Assembly (NCBI GenBank): GCA_037482215.1
Contig: CP148074.1
Coordinates: forward strand, 1,178,001 to 1,242,000
Length of the DNA stretch: 64,000 bases
Reading direction: 5' to 3'
Source of the DNA: Pseudomonas mendocina
GTDB taxonomy: Bacteria; Pseudomonadota; Gammaproteobacteria; Pseudomonadales; Pseudomonadaceae
Position numbers and translations under genes: made by a program. Below the pieces are notes generated by a model. That model was not told where the DNA came from. It worked only from the letters and a program-made list of their open reading frames with translations, and did no database searches. Shown piece after piece: positions 18,086-27,224 of this stretch (the stretch's first letter is position 1; each line of letters starts with the position of its first letter).

Positions 18086-18460
18086 ATGCGAATTTTAGTA
18101 ATGGCTTTGCTGCTTGCAGGCTTGGCGGGCTGCACCACACGGCATAATCTCGACAGTAATTTGAACAAGGCCTATGAGGCGTACGATCAAGGCAACTGTG
18201 AAGCGGCGATTTTGTATCTGTCCAAGGCCGAGCGTAATAGCCGTTCCCGTCGTTATATCCAGCCGGAAATCTCCCTGTTACGCGGGCAATGCCTTGAGCG
18301 GCAGGCGCTGTACGTTGATGCCGTGCAGACTTACCAGTTTATTGCTGCCTACTATCCGAACAGTGAGTACGCCTTCCGTGCCCGCGCTAGGATCGAGACG
18401 CTGCGTCAACTGGGCCATGGCGGAGAACCTGCGGTCAAAGTCACGCCGGTTAAGCCCTGA
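18086..18460 (+). CDS. Small TPR lipoprotein
   Basis: A 124-aa predicted lipoprotein: MRILVMALLLAGLAGC ends in a lipobox with cysteine 16. The mature part has tetratricopeptide-like helices (AYEAYDQGNCEAAILYLSKAE and ALYVDAVQTYQFIAAYYPNSEYAFRAR), so it probably binds other envelope proteins. GGAGGAGAGAACAC precedes the ATG. It is divergent from the broken TPR lipoprotein gene and the two may once have formed a functional pair. The target is unknown. Confidence 0.8.
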   Translation: MRILVMALLLAGLAGCTTRHNLDSNLNKAYEAYDQGNCEAAILYLSKAERNSRSRRYIQPEISLLRGQCLERQALYVDAVQTYQFIAAYYPNSEYAFRARARIETLRQLGHGGEPAVKVTPVKP

Positions 18461-18523
18461 TCTAGTAAGTTTGGCGGGTGGCCAGCTATGCTCGGCAGCT
18501 CTTATATGCACAGGGCTTGTGTG

Positions 18524-18943
18524 ATGCGCATTTTATGGTGCCTCTTGATTCTGCCGGGGTTGGCTGCAGCTGAAATCTATCGCTGGACAGACGCTAATGG
18601 ACAAGTGCACTTCGGTCAGCGTCCAGCAGGGCAGGGGGCCGAGCAGGTTCAGGTGAGGCCTCAGGTGGTGGAGCGCGATCAACTTACTCGTGATCGGGAG
18701 GCCCGGGCCAGCCAGTTTTATGATGCGCGCAGACAAGAGCAAGCCCGTGATGATGCCAAGGCACGTGAAGCTCAAGGCAGGCGCGCGCAAGAGTGCCAGC
18801 AACTGCGTCAGCGCCTGAGCTCCATTCCTGAAGGTCGTCGCTACTTCCGTCAGGAGGCAGACGGTACGCGCAATTATTACAGCGATGACCAAGTGGATAC
18901 GGCACGTAAACAGCTGCAGGCAAAACTCGCTCAGCGTTGTTGA
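18524..18943 (+). CDS. DUF4124 domain secreted protein
   Basis: A 139-aa protein with a cleavable signal (MRILWCLLILPGLAAAEIY). The DUF4124 signature follows at once: IYRWTDANGQVHFGQRPAG (about 18-36). The C-terminal part is a charged coiled-coil stretch rich in R, Q and E, ending with two cysteines that could form a disulfide. The start at 18524 is chosen because an earlier ATG (18488) would place 12 residues ahead of a perfect signal peptide. DUF4124 proteins are periplasmic and of unknown function. Confidence 0.82.
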   Translation: MRILWCLLILPGLAAAEIYRWTDANGQVHFGQRPAGQGAEQVQVRPQVVERDQLTRDREARASQFYDARRQEQARDDAKAREAQGRRAQECQQLRQRLSSIPEGRRYFRQEADGTRNYYSDDQVDTARKQLQAKLAQRC

Positions 18944-18957
18944 GCCTTTAGTGCGCC

Positions 18958-18989
18958 ATAAAAAAACGCCCCGAAGGGCGTTTTTTTAT
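18958..18989. terminator. Bidirectional terminator, DUF4124 gene/mqo
   Basis: CGCCC-CGAA-GGGCG flanked by an A tract and seven T bases lies between convergent genes and can terminate both. Confidence 0.9.
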
Positions 18990-18998
18990 GGCTGACGA

Positions 18999-20501
18999 TC
19001 AAACGTTGCTGCTGATGTTCAGCTGTAGCAGCTCGTTGGAGCGGGCCTGAACCTCTTTGTAGCGCGCTGCATCCTCGGCCATTTCGGTACGGCTGGCCGG
19101 GAAAATTTCCTTCAGCTTGCTGCTCCACTGCTCAGACTTGAGTTTGTCACCGAAGCAACGTTTGATCAGGTCCAGCATGATGGAAACAGTCACCGATGCG
19201 CCCGGTGAGGCGCCCAGCAGTGCGGCGATGGAACCGTCTTGCGCGGCCACCAGCTCCGTACCGAACTGCAAAACGCCACCACTCTTGGCGTCTTTCTTGA
19301 TGATTTGCACGCGCTGACCTGCAATCTCCAAGCGCCAGTCTGAGGCTTTAGCTTCTGGGTAGAAGCCCTTCAGGGTTTCCAAACGTTGATCCTGAGATTG
19401 CAGCACTTCTTTAACCAAGTACTTAGTCAGGTCAAAGTTGTCACGGGCAACCGCCAGCATCGGGCCGATGTTGTTCAGACGCACCGACATTGGCAGATCA
19501 AGGAACGAGCCGCGCTTAAGGAACTTGGTGGTGAAGCCCGCGTACGGGCCGAACAGCAGAGAGGTTTTGCCGTCTACCACGCGGGTGTCCAAGTGCGGAA
19601 CCGACATGGGCGGTGAGCCTACCGCAGCCATGCTGTACACCTTGGCCTGGTGCTGCTTGACCACTTCCGGGTTGTCGCAGCGCAGCCACTGGCCGCTGAC
19701 CGGGAAACCACCGAAGCCTTTGCCTTCAGGGATGCCTGACATTTGCAGCAGCGGCAGCGCCGCACCGCCAGCACCAAGGAAAACGAACTTGGTTTGGATC
19801 TCGCGGGTGTTGCCGCTGTTCAGGTCTTTGACGTTGACCAGCCAGCCATTTCCGCTGCGTTGCAGGCCGACCACTTTCTGGTTGCAGGAAACACGGGCAT
19901 TTTCCTGCTTGCCCAAGTGATCCAGCAGATTCAGGGTCAGGCGACCGAAGTTAACGTCGCTGCCAGCCTCCACGCGGGTGGCGGCAATAGGTTCGTTAGC
20001 GTCGCGACCTGACATCATCAGTGGCATCCACTGAGCCATAGTGGCGCGGTCTTCAGTCAGCTCCATGGCCTCGAAGGCATGGTGAGCTGTCAGCGCACTG
20101 TGGCGTTTTTTCAGGTAAGCGATATCTTTCGGACCGCGCACGAAGCTGATGTGCGGAACCGGGTTGATAAAGGATTTGGGTGAGTTGAAGTGACCCTTCT
20201 CGACCAGATAGGCCCAGAACTGCTTGGATTCTTCGAATTGTGTGTTGATGGTGACCGACTTCTTGATGTCGATCGAACCGTCAGCTGACTCTGGTGTGTA
20301 GTTCAGCTCACATAGGGCGGCGTGGCCGGTGCCTGCGTTGTTCCACGGGTTAGAGCTTTCCAGCGCCCCGGAGGCCATCATCTCGACCACTTCCAGCTTG
20401 ATGCTGGGATCGAGCTCTTTCAACAGTACGGCCAAGGTCGCACTCATGATGCCGGCACCAACCAGCACCACATCCACTGTTTCGTAAGCGTTCTGCGCCA
20501 T
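18999..20501 (-). CDS. mqo: Malate:quinone oxidoreductase
   Basis: Peripheral inner-membrane FAD enzyme of 500 aa that oxidises malate to oxaloacetate and passes electrons to quinone. The N-terminal dinucleotide loop is [17 protein letters not shown] (about 11-27), followed by the conserved [17 protein letters not shown] block. [12 protein letters not shown] and the closing [18 protein letters not shown] segment are typical of the family. ATG at 20501 has GGAG eight bases upstream; a GTG two codons earlier is too close. With fumarase in the same window, two consecutive TCA steps are encoded, though not in one operon. Confidence 0.96.
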   Translation of the reverse strand: MAQNAYETVDVVLVGAGIMSATLAVLLKELDPSIKLEVVEMMASGALESSNPWNNAGTGHAALCELNYTPESADGSIDIKKSVTINTQFEESKQFWAYLVEKGHFNSPKSFINPVPHISFVRGPKDIAYLKKRHSALTAHHAFEAMELTEDRATMAQWMPLMMSGRDANEPIAATRVEAGSDVNFGRLTLNLLDHLGKQENARVSCNQKVVGLQRSGNGWLVNVKDLNSGNTREIQTKFVFLGAGGAALPLLQMSGIPEGKGFGGFPVSGQWLRCDNPEVVKQHQAKVYSMAAVGSPPMSVPHLDTRVVDGKTSLLFGPYAGFTTKFLKRGSFLDLPMSVRLNNIGPMLAVARDNFDLTKYLVKEVLQSQDQRLETLKGFYPEAKASDWRLEIAGQRVQIIKKDAKSGGVLQFGTELVAAQDGSIAALLGASPGASVTVSIMLDLIKRCFGDKLKSEQWSSKLKEIFPASRTEMAEDAARYKEVQARSNELLQLNISSNV

Positions 20502-20935
20502 TACCACTTCTCCGCAAACCTGTACTCAATAGACGTAAACGAGCGTGTATTCACACCGCCGATCAGCAGTCGACGAGATACTCATAGGTGCAGGAGGCAG
20601 ACTTCTTCAGGCTGTTAACAACCATAGAATTGTTCATTTTCGCCACACTCTTTTGAAGTTTTTCCAACCGTTTTTTTCACGCTCTTTTGGAGTCGTGAAC
20701 CTCAAATCACAGCAGCTACAACTGTTTTCCGATCTTGCTGGGCAAACTGTGTAATTTGACCGGCGTTTCGGGAACAGGTTTTGTCAGCTGAGTGAAGCGG
20801 GCGACTCTCTGGGGCGCGGCCGATGAAGGTGCATCAGCGCTACGGCAGGCCCGGTTCAGGAGGCGACCTTATAATCGGGCGCGATTATAAGGGTAAAGAG
20901 GGAAAATGGGTCGTTTGAAGTGACATTTCTTCAAA
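20502..20935. other. Intergenic region upstream of mqo with strong palindrome
   Basis: These 434 bases hold no supportable gene. The mqo promoter should lie in the left part, with T-rich tracts around 20640-20700. The right part carries a near-perfect dyad described separately. No known riboswitch motif is apparent. Confidence 0.4.
20867..20892. repeat. 11-bp perfect inverted repeat containing TATAAT on both strands
   Basis: CCTTATAATCG and CGATTATAAGG are separated by GGCG. Each arm includes a TATAAT hexamer, one on each strand. It has no T-tract and lies about 45 bp beyond the end of a small minus-strand gene. It could be an operator for a dimeric regulator or divergent start sites. Confidence 0.5.
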
Positions 20936-21175
20936 TCAGGCGCGGGCGGTCACCGCAGCGCAGTGTTTATCTGCCTGTTGGCTAGCTCTGCGGCGAGCAT
21001 TCAGCGGTAATGGGCGGCTGAGTAAGCTTAGACTGTACTCTTCAATTTCAACCCACTGCGCGCCTTGAGGAAGCTGTGCAGACTGGCGCAGGGCGCGACA
21101 AACACCCTGCTGATCGACCAGCGCAAAGGTGCGTACAGGGTTGAGCAGCGATTGCAGGCGTTTCAGCAATGACAT
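20936..21175 (-). CDS. Small hypothetical protein
   Basis: A 79-aa basic protein with no membrane segment or known motif. The ATG at 21175 is preceded by AAGGGGG at eight bases, a good ribosome-binding site, and the frame has a plausible strand-and-helix pattern (RTFALVDQQGVCRAL, AQWVEIEEYSLSLL). I do not recognise the family. It is solitary between mqo and yajG. Coding status is likely but not certain. Confidence 0.55.
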   Translation of the reverse strand: MSLLKRLQSLLNPVRTFALVDQQGVCRALRQSAQLPQGAQWVEIEEYSLSLLSRPLPLNARRRASQQADKHCAAVTARA

Positions 21176-21351
21176 GTGTTTTTCCCCCTTGTTCGTGCAG
21201 ACATGACCTTTATCCCATGTTTGGGTGACAGGGTTATGACGGGAACCTCATGCGCAACAAATGTACTAACAGGCTGTGCTGGGCGGCATTTCACAAGGTC
21301 GTTATACTGCGCGCCAATTAAGACTTACTGAGTTGGGTAGGAGAAATAAGC

Positions 21352-21936
21352 ATGCTGCGTCGTCTGCTGTTGGGTCTTTTGACTGTTGCCAGTATTTCTC
21401 TGGTGGGCTGTGCGCATAGCCCGCAGCAACTGAGCCCTGAACCGAAGCTGAATACCCCTCTGACTGCTGTAGGTCACGGTCAGCCGGTGGTTGTTAAAGT
21501 GGTTGATGGCCGTCCATCCCAAGTGCTGGGGACACGCGGTGGTCTTTATCCGGAAACCAGCGCAATCAGCGTATCCAGCAATGCTGTTGTGCCGAAATTA
21601 CAGGCCCAGGCTGAGATGGCAGTTCGCCTGCTGGGCTTTACCCCGACCCCAAATGCCTACAATGCACCCCAGCTAACGCTGACTTTGGCTGAGCTGAAGT
21701 ATCAGTCGCCTAAAGACAAGCTGTATGTGACCGAGGCTGACATGACGGCCAATATTCGCGTTGACGTACAAAACAGCAGCCGCCGTTATACCGGGCGTTA
21801 TGGTGCGTCGCTGAATCAGCGCTTCGGTATGGCGCCGAATCAGGCCACCAACAACAAGCTGGTCAGTGATGTGTTGAGCGATGCCCTGACTCGCGCATTT
21901 AAGGACCCAACCATCGGTCAGATGCTGGGGCAGTAA
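21352..21936 (+). CDS. yajG: YajG-family lipoprotein
   Basis: Predicted outer-membrane lipoprotein of 194 aa. The signal MLRRLLLGLLTVASISLVGC has a lipobox cysteine at 20. The mature domain shows the family pattern VVVKVVDGRP (about 46-55), a central ALRLLGF-like helix and the terminal SDVLSDALTRAFKDPTIGQ segment. The function of YajG is not settled; E. coli yajG lies next to ampG. GTAGGAGAAATAAGC precedes the ATG, and a TATACT hexamer at 21303-21308 is a candidate -10 element. Confidence 0.88.
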   Translation: MLRRLLLGLLTVASISLVGCAHSPQQLSPEPKLNTPLTAVGHGQPVVVKVVDGRPSQVLGTRGGLYPETSAISVSSNAVVPKLQAQAEMAVRLLGFTPTPNAYNAPQLTLTLAELKYQSPKDKLYVTEADMTANIRVDVQNSSRRYTGRYGASLNQRFGMAPNQATNNKLVSDVLSDALTRAFKDPTIGQMLGQ

Positions 21937-21950
21937 GCCTTTGCGCGACA

Positions 21951-21979
21951 AAAAGACCCGGAATCTTCCGGGTTTTTTT
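21951..21979 (+). terminator. yajG terminator
   Basis: The stem ACCCGGAA / TTCCGGGT with a two-base loop is followed by seven T bases, 15 bp after the yajG stop. Confidence 0.9.
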
Positions 21980-22141
21980 ATGTCCGAAATGTGCATTTTA
22001 TGAGGCATACAAAGTCCTGTGACTGTGGTCCTCGCGACTCGTCGGAAATTTCTGATGTAGCAGTGCTGGCTCTGTAAGATGCCCGCTTTTTTAACGCGCT
22101 GGCCGTTCCGGGCTGGTGGCTTGCATTACCTGAGGTTGTCT

Positions 22142-22408
22142 ATGTCGTTGCAAGTTCTGTGGGTTATGATCCAAGGGTATGCGGCCCAATGGCTCAATGG
22201 TCTGGCATTATTTTTTGCACTTGCAGGTTCTTGGTTGGCGATTGCAACACGTGCACGTGTACAGCGTGCTGGTCTGGCTGAGCAGGTTACGTTGCAGGCT
22301 TGGTCGGGTGATGACCCCACGCAGCGCCTGAATCGCTTCTTTTATTGTTTTGCCTTCGCCACGCTGATGCTCGCCCTGATGCTTTCATGGGTCAGCACTT
22401 CGTTGTAG
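22142..22408 (+). CDS. Small two-helix membrane protein
   Basis: An 88-aa hydrophobic protein with probable membrane helices at about 16-34 (WLNGLALFFALAGSWLAIA) and 68-84 (FFYCFAFATLMLALMLSWV), joined by a basic cytosolic loop. ATG at 22142 is preceded by TGAGG at good spacing; an earlier start at 22079 would add 21 residues without one. I recognise no family. It sits between two terminators, so it is transcribed on its own or with weak readthrough from yajG. Confidence 0.65.
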   Translation: MSLQVLWVMIQGYAAQWLNGLALFFALAGSWLAIATRARVQRAGLAEQVTLQAWSGDDPTQRLNRFFYCFAFATLMLALMLSWVSTSL

Positions 22409-22456
22409 GTGTAAAGCGTGTGGATTTGGCCAGTCAGCCCTTACTGGCAGGCAAAC

Positions 22457-22488
22457 AAAAACGGCAGCCTTTAGAGCTGCCGTTTTTT
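22457..22488. terminator. Bidirectional terminator
   Basis: AAAAACGGCAGC / GCTGCCGTTTTTT with a seven-base loop separates the convergent membrane-protein and acyltransferase genes. Confidence 0.9.
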
Positions 22489-22508
22489 ATGAGCGAATAA
22501 GGCGGGGC

Positions 22509-23672
22509 TTAAAGAGCTAGGCCTGCCTTGATCCGATACTGATTACGCACCGGTGTCGCGTATTGCAGAACAAGGTAAGGCTGTTGTTCTGCCGGGCAGC
22601 TGTCCAGGCGCCGTTTCCATTCGGCTTCGGCTTTTTCCAACTCTTGCGCTGGGAACAGCTCGCTGGCCGCCGGGACATTGAGTGCAGGGTCCCGTTCTGC
22701 CCACATGGCGTACGCCAGGTAGTGCACCGGGAACAGCCGATAACCCGTCAGAATCTCACGGTCCACCTCAGTGGCGAGCAATTTGCTGTCCTCAAGGTTA
22801 TGACGGGCCTGCTCGTTGAAATGGATGTGAACGCGTCCTTTATAGCCGGTAATGCCTTGGGCGATGCTCAAGTCGTCTTCGCCCTGGGCCTTGGTATAAC
22901 TGCCGGTTGTGGCGCGGATATAGAGTTCGCGGGCCTTGGCCAGATCGCAAGGATCATATTCGTAACTGATGGACACCGGGATCAGCCTAAGGCTGTCGAT
23001 CACCTCTGCAAACGGCTCATCCTTACGGCTCATGTGGAACATCTTAAGGATCGCAGAGTCGGTGCGGTCGTCGCCGTCTTTTGCGCGTCCTTCAGCCTGA
23101 GCAATCCAGATCGACTGGCCGTCGTTGAGTATCGAGTGATTGATATAGGCTGAAAGCAGTTGATACGCCGCGAGCTTTTCACGTCGCCCAGTGAGGGAAC
23201 GGTGGACGATAAAGCTTTTATTCAGGCGCATCAGGTCGCTGACAAAAGGCTTTTGCAGCAGGTTATCACCGATGGCAATGCGGGGTGTCTCTAAGCCAGC
23301 ATGGTAGACGGCGTAATTAACGAAAGCCGGATCCATGACAATATCGCGATGGTTAGCAAGGAACAGATACGCCTTGCCCTTTTGCAGGTGCTCAATGCCG
23401 GTATAGGTCACACCATCTGTGGCGCGCTCAATCGTGCGGTCAACGTAACCTTCAACATGCACCTGCAAATCCGCGACGCTGTGTACGTCACGGAACTTGG
23501 CGCGCAAACGGTAAGCAATCAGTGGCTTGAGCAGCCAGCCCAGAGAGCTTGCCAGGCGCGGGAAACGAAACTGGGTCAGAATGTTTAAAAATGCATCGTC
23601 TGACAAAAGACGTGCGAGTACAGCAGGTACCTCTGCATCGGCATAAGGTCGGATGGCATCAAATTCGCCCAT
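22509..23672 (-). CDS. PlsC-type glycerolipid acyltransferase
   Basis: A 387-aa protein of the acylglycerol-phosphate acyltransferase superfamily. The catalytic block reads FLANHRDIVMDPAF with histidine at 108 and aspartate at 114. The spacing is five residues instead of the usual four; as I recall, the NHRDI(V/I)(L/M)D form defines a subfamily. Further blocks are IGDNLLQKPF, SFIVHRS and WIAQAEGRAKDGDD, the last equivalent to the phosphate-binding EGTRS region. It probably transfers acyl chains to a glycerolipid at the inner membrane. The start at 23672 has AAGAG at six bases; longer forms up to 23894 add basic, unlikely sequence. Confidence 0.8.
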   Translation of the reverse strand: MGEFDAIRPYADAEVPAVLARLLSDDAFLNILTQFRFPRLASSLGWLLKPLIAYRLRAKFRDVHSVADLQVHVEGYVDRTIERATDGVTYTGIEHLQKGKAYLFLANHRDIVMDPAFVNYAVYHAGLETPRIAIGDNLLQKPFVSDLMRLNKSFIVHRSLTGRREKLAAYQLLSAYINHSILNDGQSIWIAQAEGRAKDGDDRTDSAILKMFHMSRKDEPFAEVIDSLRLIPVSISYEYDPCDLAKARELYIRATTGSYTKAQGEDDLSIAQGITGYKGRVHIHFNEQARHNLEDSKLLATEVDREILTGYRLFPVHYLAYAMWAERDPALNVPAASELFPAQELEKAEAEWKRRLDSCPAEQQPYLVLQYATPVRNQYRIKAGLAL

Positions 23673-23888
23673 CATCATCTCTTGTTGTGGGTGACTGTAA
23701 AGCGGCACTGTCTGGAGACGGCAGCTGCGTGGAGCTGGCATGCGCATTAAACCAAGGACAGAACCCGATGGTCCCATTATACGCGTAACTTTTATCTTGG
23801 CTGTTAAACAGGTGTTGGATGATGGGAATCTTTGGCTACATGCGTAGCCAAGATGATTCATGGGCCTGATGAGTCGTAGGAGGGGGAC

Positions 23889-24149
23889 ATGCAAAGCGTC
23901 TACGAACCGCGGGACATGATGGAAGGTGAATTGTTGAGGTCAATGCTGGCCAGTGAGGGTATTGATGCCTATCTGGCTGGGCAGCACTTACTCGGTGCTG
24001 TTGGCGAGCTGCCGGTCAGTGGTTTGTTAAGGCTTATGGTGGACGATGCTGATGTCGACCGGGCGCAGACGCTGATTGCTGGTTACAATGCGGCGCAACC
24101 TATACCAGATGACGAACCCTTGAACGTGCCAGGCTCGTTATTGTGTTGA
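23889..24149 (+). CDS. DUF2007 small protein
   Basis: An 86-aa protein matching the DUF2007 (putative signal-transducing) family. The pattern is VYEPRDMMEGELLRSMLASEGIDAYL (4-29) followed by a short strand, GLLRLMVDDADVDRAQTLI. These compact ferredoxin-like folds resemble PII-type domains but have no proven role. GGAGGGGG precedes the ATG. It is divergent from the acyltransferase gene and is followed 37 bp later by the SRAP-like gene, so the two may be co-transcribed. Confidence 0.85.
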   Translation: MQSVYEPRDMMEGELLRSMLASEGIDAYLAGQHLLGAVGELPVSGLLRLMVDDADVDRAQTLIAGYNAAQPIPDDEPLNVPGSLLC

Positions 24150-24186
24150 TCATCGCTCCAATTTTCCGAGTGCTCCGAGTTATTCC

Positions 24187-24804
24187 ATGAGTGGACGATT
24201 TGCGCTATTTCGCTGGACACAGGCATTTGCAGCCTTGCCTGGTTTTCCGGCAGATCAAGCACCTCACTGGAATATTTCCCCGCACCATCAGGTTTTGTTG
24301 CTGCGTAATGTGGACGGGCAAAGGCAATTGGCGCGGGCACGTTGGGGGCTGACGCCTCCTTGGTTAACAGATATGACCCGTACACCTGCCCATGCCAGGA
24401 GTGAGACGTTGGCCAGCCAGCCGATGTTTCGTGATGCATTCCGCCAGCGTCGTGGCTTGATAGCCGCTAATGGTTTCTATGAGTGGCGTGGGTCTGCACG
24501 TAAGCGCCCTTACTGGATTACGGCTGAAAGCTCGCTGCTGTATTTTGCAGCGCTTTGGGAGGCCTACCCGGTCGAAGGCCACGTTTATCTCAGTTGCGCG
24601 ATGATCACGCTACCGGCGGCGAGTTTGCGTCGTCCTGTGATCATGGATGAGGCCGCGCAGGCTCGGTGGCTAGCGGATGATGCGACACCTGAAGAGTTGC
24701 AGGCTTTGCTGGATGCACCACAGCCAATTATGCGTGAGCGGGTACTGGCTACGCTGGTGAATGATCCCAAACTCAATGGGCCTGAATGCCTAACACCAGC
24801 ATAA
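24187..24804 (+). CDS. Degenerate SRAP (YedK/HMCES-like) protein
   Basis: A 205-aa SOS-response-associated-peptidase fold protein. Active members use Cys2 to form a covalent bond with abasic sites in single-stranded DNA, helped by conserved Asn, Glu and His residues. Here the start is MSGRF, so Cys2 is serine. The asparagine of the NARAET block is histidine (H69 in AHARSET), and the histidine of the HDRMPVIL block is serine (S146 in ASLRRPVIM). Only the glutamate of GFYEW (E99) remains. The fold blocks WGLTPPW and YFAALWEA are intact, so the protein is expressed-looking but probably non-catalytic, or acts differently. No alternative start restores a cysteine. Confidence 0.85.
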   Translation: MSGRFALFRWTQAFAALPGFPADQAPHWNISPHHQVLLLRNVDGQRQLARARWGLTPPWLTDMTRTPAHARSETLASQPMFRDAFRQRRGLIAANGFYEWRGSARKRPYWITAESSLLYFAALWEAYPVEGHVYLSCAMITLPAASLRRPVIMDEAAQARWLADDATPEELQALLDAPQPIMRERVLATLVNDPKLNGPECLTPA

Positions 24805-24820
24805 AATGTGGCGCATATGC

Positions 24821-24854
24821 AAAGGGCCGGCAGTCTGTTAAGTGCCGGGCCTTT
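24821..24854. terminator. Bidirectional terminator, SRAP gene/chemoreceptor
   Basis: A 12-bp stem AAAGGGCCGGCA / TGCCGGGCCTTT with one mismatch and a ten-base loop lies between convergent genes. The T runs are short. Confidence 0.7.
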
Positions 24855-24870
24855 GAGTTTATAACCGCGA

Positions 24871-27021
24871 TCAGACCTTGAACTGATTGATCAGGCGGCG
24901 TTGTTGCTCCGCTAGTCGTGTCAGCTCGGCGCTGGCTTGGCTGGCCTCATCAGCTCCGCTGGCCACTTCATTTGCTACCTGACCAATGTTGTTAACGTTG
25001 CGGTTGATGTCTTCAGCCACCGCGCTCTGCTCTTCGGCAGCACTGGCGATCTGGGTGTTCATATCGTTGATCACTGAGACCGCCTGGGTGATGGTTTCCA
25101 GAGAGTTGGCAGCCTCGTTGGCATGTTCAACGCTGTCGTTGGTTTTGGCCTGGCTCTGCTCCATCACCCGTACAACTTCGCGGGTACCGTTCTGCAACTG
25201 CTGGATCATGACCTGAATTTCTTCAGTGGCTTGCTGGGTTTTCTGTGCAAGGTTTCGCACTTCATCTGCCACTACAGCAAAGCCGCGACCCTGTTCGCCG
25301 GCTCGTGCCGCTTCAATCGCCGCGTTGAGCGCCAGCAGGTTAGTCTGCTCGGCGATACCACGAATGGCCACAAGGATCGCGTTGATGTTTTCACTGTCTT
25401 TGGCCAGCGTTTGCACCACGGTAACGGCGCGACCAATCTCTTCGGCCAGGGCGCCAATAGCGGTCGCAGTTTCTTGCACTGTTTGCTTACCTTGATTGGC
25501 AGCAAGGTCGGCGTGATTGGCTGATTCGGCTGCAAATGTGGCATTGCGTGCTACATCTTGCGCGGTCGCTGTCATTTCATGAACGGCGGTGGCAACCAGC
25601 TCAATCTCCGCCAGCTGCTTCTGCATTCCCTGATTGGTGCGAATGGCAATGTCAGCAGTGTGCTCGGAAGAGTCACTGACTTTCTGAACAGAACCTACCA
25701 CTTGAGCAATCATGGTCTGCAGTTTACTGAGGAAAGCATTGAAGCCTTGGGCAATCTGGCCCAGTTCATCTTCGCGATCAACCTTCAGGCGGACAGTCAG
25801 ATCTCCATCGCCCTTGGCAATATCATCCAGCATGCCGACCATTTGCCGCAGCGGGCGGGCAATGCCGTGGCCTACAAACCAAATGACAACCAGGCCAAGC
25901 CCAGCAATCAGAAGGCCGACCAAAGTCATGCCCATGGCATCCGTGTCACGCTGCGTTGCTAGGTCCTTCTGGAGGGCATGCAAGTCAGCCATGACCGTTT
26001 TCATCGGGAGGATCAGCATGAGCGTCCAGCGGGTAGATGTTTGCCCTACTGTGAAGTTGTAATACAGCTCAATATGGTGGTTATTGGCATCACTGGTCGT
26101 GTCGACGGAATACAGCAGTTTGTTGGATTCGAGCTTGGCGATGTCCCGGGTTTCCTGCTCATCTAGCAGCAAGCTGGCAGGCTCACCTAATTTGTCAGGG
26201 TGTTGGGTGGCGGCGACTAGTCGGCCGTTATTGGCGATCAGTGCCATTTCTCCAGCGCCGTCATACAGCTGGTTATCGGCCTGGACGAGTAAGTCCTGAA
26301 TGAAGTCCAGAGCCAAATCAGCACCGGCAATGCCCATGAATTGGCCCTTCACCAAAATCGGGGAGGTGAAAGACGCAAGCATTGTTGTTTTGCCACCTAC
26401 CTCATAGGGCGCTGGATCAATCGCGCACTGGCGTTTTTGCTCTTTGGGGCACAGGTAGTACTCGCCCTCGCGCACTCCAGTTGGCAGCAGTTTGTCACTT
26501 TCCATCATGCTGATGGCATCTATACCCAGTGAGCCATCCGCATTGCGATACCACCAAGGGAGGAAGCGGCCCGTGCCGTCATAGCCGTTACCCTTCTCAC
26601 CGGCATAGAGATCATCGCTGCCATCAAAGGCATTGGGCTCCCAGCCGAAATATGAGCCTAGGATTTTCGGGTTCTGTTCTGTGGTTTTGTGTAGCAGGTT
26701 GGCCAGTTCTTCCCGGCTAACGTTTATCAGTGCTGAGCCATTGGCATCGGTTTCACCGAGCATGGCGCTCACCCTTGCCAAGTCAGCCGTTATTTGCAGC
26801 GGCATCTCCAGCTCGCGCTGGATGTTATTGGCCTGGGCTAGGACCAAGGCCGAGAGGCGTTGTTCCAGCACGTGTTCAAGCAGAGTTTGCGTTCGCTGTT
26901 CAACGAGGTTTTGGGTGCGGTTACTTGCAAAGAGCGCGTATAAGACCAGAGCTACCACTACTGCCAGTACGCTGGCTCCAGCAAGTAAAACGACAGAAAA
27001 CTGAATAGATCTGAATTTCAT
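24871..27021 (-). CDS. Methyl-accepting chemotaxis protein with dCache sensor
   Basis: Chemoreceptor of 716 aa. Membrane helices at about 10-31 and 365-386 flank a large periplasmic double-Cache domain, recognisable by the [15 protein letters not shown] and [12 protein letters not shown] segments. HAMP follows ([20 protein letters not shown]), then the cytoplasmic coiled coil with the tip [20 protein letters not shown]. The receptor binds a small molecule directly and controls CheA. A cysteine-bearing insert ([15 protein letters not shown]) in the sensor resembles what I recall of TlpQ-like receptors, but the ligand is unknown. The C-terminal CheR-binding pentapeptide is absent. A sigma-28 promoter lies just upstream. 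Confidence 0.93.
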   Translation of the reverse strand: MKFRSIQFSVVLLAGASVLAVVVALVLYALFASNRTQNLVEQRTQTLLEHVLEQRLSALVLAQANNIQRELEMPLQITADLARVSAMLGETDANGSALINVSREELANLLHKTTEQNPKILGSYFGWEPNAFDGSDDLYAGEKGNGYDGTGRFLPWWYRNADGSLGIDAISMMESDKLLPTGVREGEYYLCPKEQKRQCAIDPAPYEVGGKTTMLASFTSPILVKGQFMGIAGADLALDFIQDLLVQADNQLYDGAGEMALIANNGRLVAATQHPDKLGEPASLLLDEQETRDIAKLESNKLLYSVDTTSDANNHHIELYYNFTVGQTSTRWTLMLILPMKTVMADLHALQKDLATQRDTDAMGMTLVGLLIAGLGLVVIWFVGHGIARPLRQMVGMLDDIAKGDGDLTVRLKVDREDELGQIAQGFNAFLSKLQTMIAQVVGSVQKVSDSSEHTADIAIRTNQGMQKQLAEIELVATAVHEMTATAQDVARNATFAAESANHADLAANQGKQTVQETATAIGALAEEIGRAVTVVQTLAKDSENINAILVAIRGIAEQTNLLALNAAIEAARAGEQGRGFAVVADEVRNLAQKTQQATEEIQVMIQQLQNGTREVVRVMEQSQAKTNDSVEHANEAANSLETITQAVSVINDMNTQIASAAEEQSAVAEDINRNVNNIGQVANEVASGADEASQASAELTRLAEQQRRLINQFKV

Positions 27022-27054
27022 GATGGCTCCAAACCCGGAGTTAGCCTGAGAGTT

Positions 27055-27081
27055 GTTTCGGCTGTTCTGGGGAAAACCTTA
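27055..27081 (-). promoter_or_regulatory. Sigma-28 (FliA) promoter of the chemoreceptor
   Basis: On the minus strand TAAGGTTT, an 11-base spacer and GCCGAAAC match the flagellar consensus TAAAGTTT-N11-GCCGATAA at 13 of 16 positions with exact spacing. The start codon follows 34 bases downstream. Confidence 0.75.
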
Positions 27082-27224
27082 GATGGAATGTCAACTCGAT
27101 CACGCCGGACAGTTTTAGCTGTAAATTTTGCTGATTGATAGCGCGTTGACATCATTTGTGTGTCGGTTGCCCCACATATGACGGCGACTTAGCATAGGGG
27201 CTTGCCATTCAAGGAGGTCGGTTG

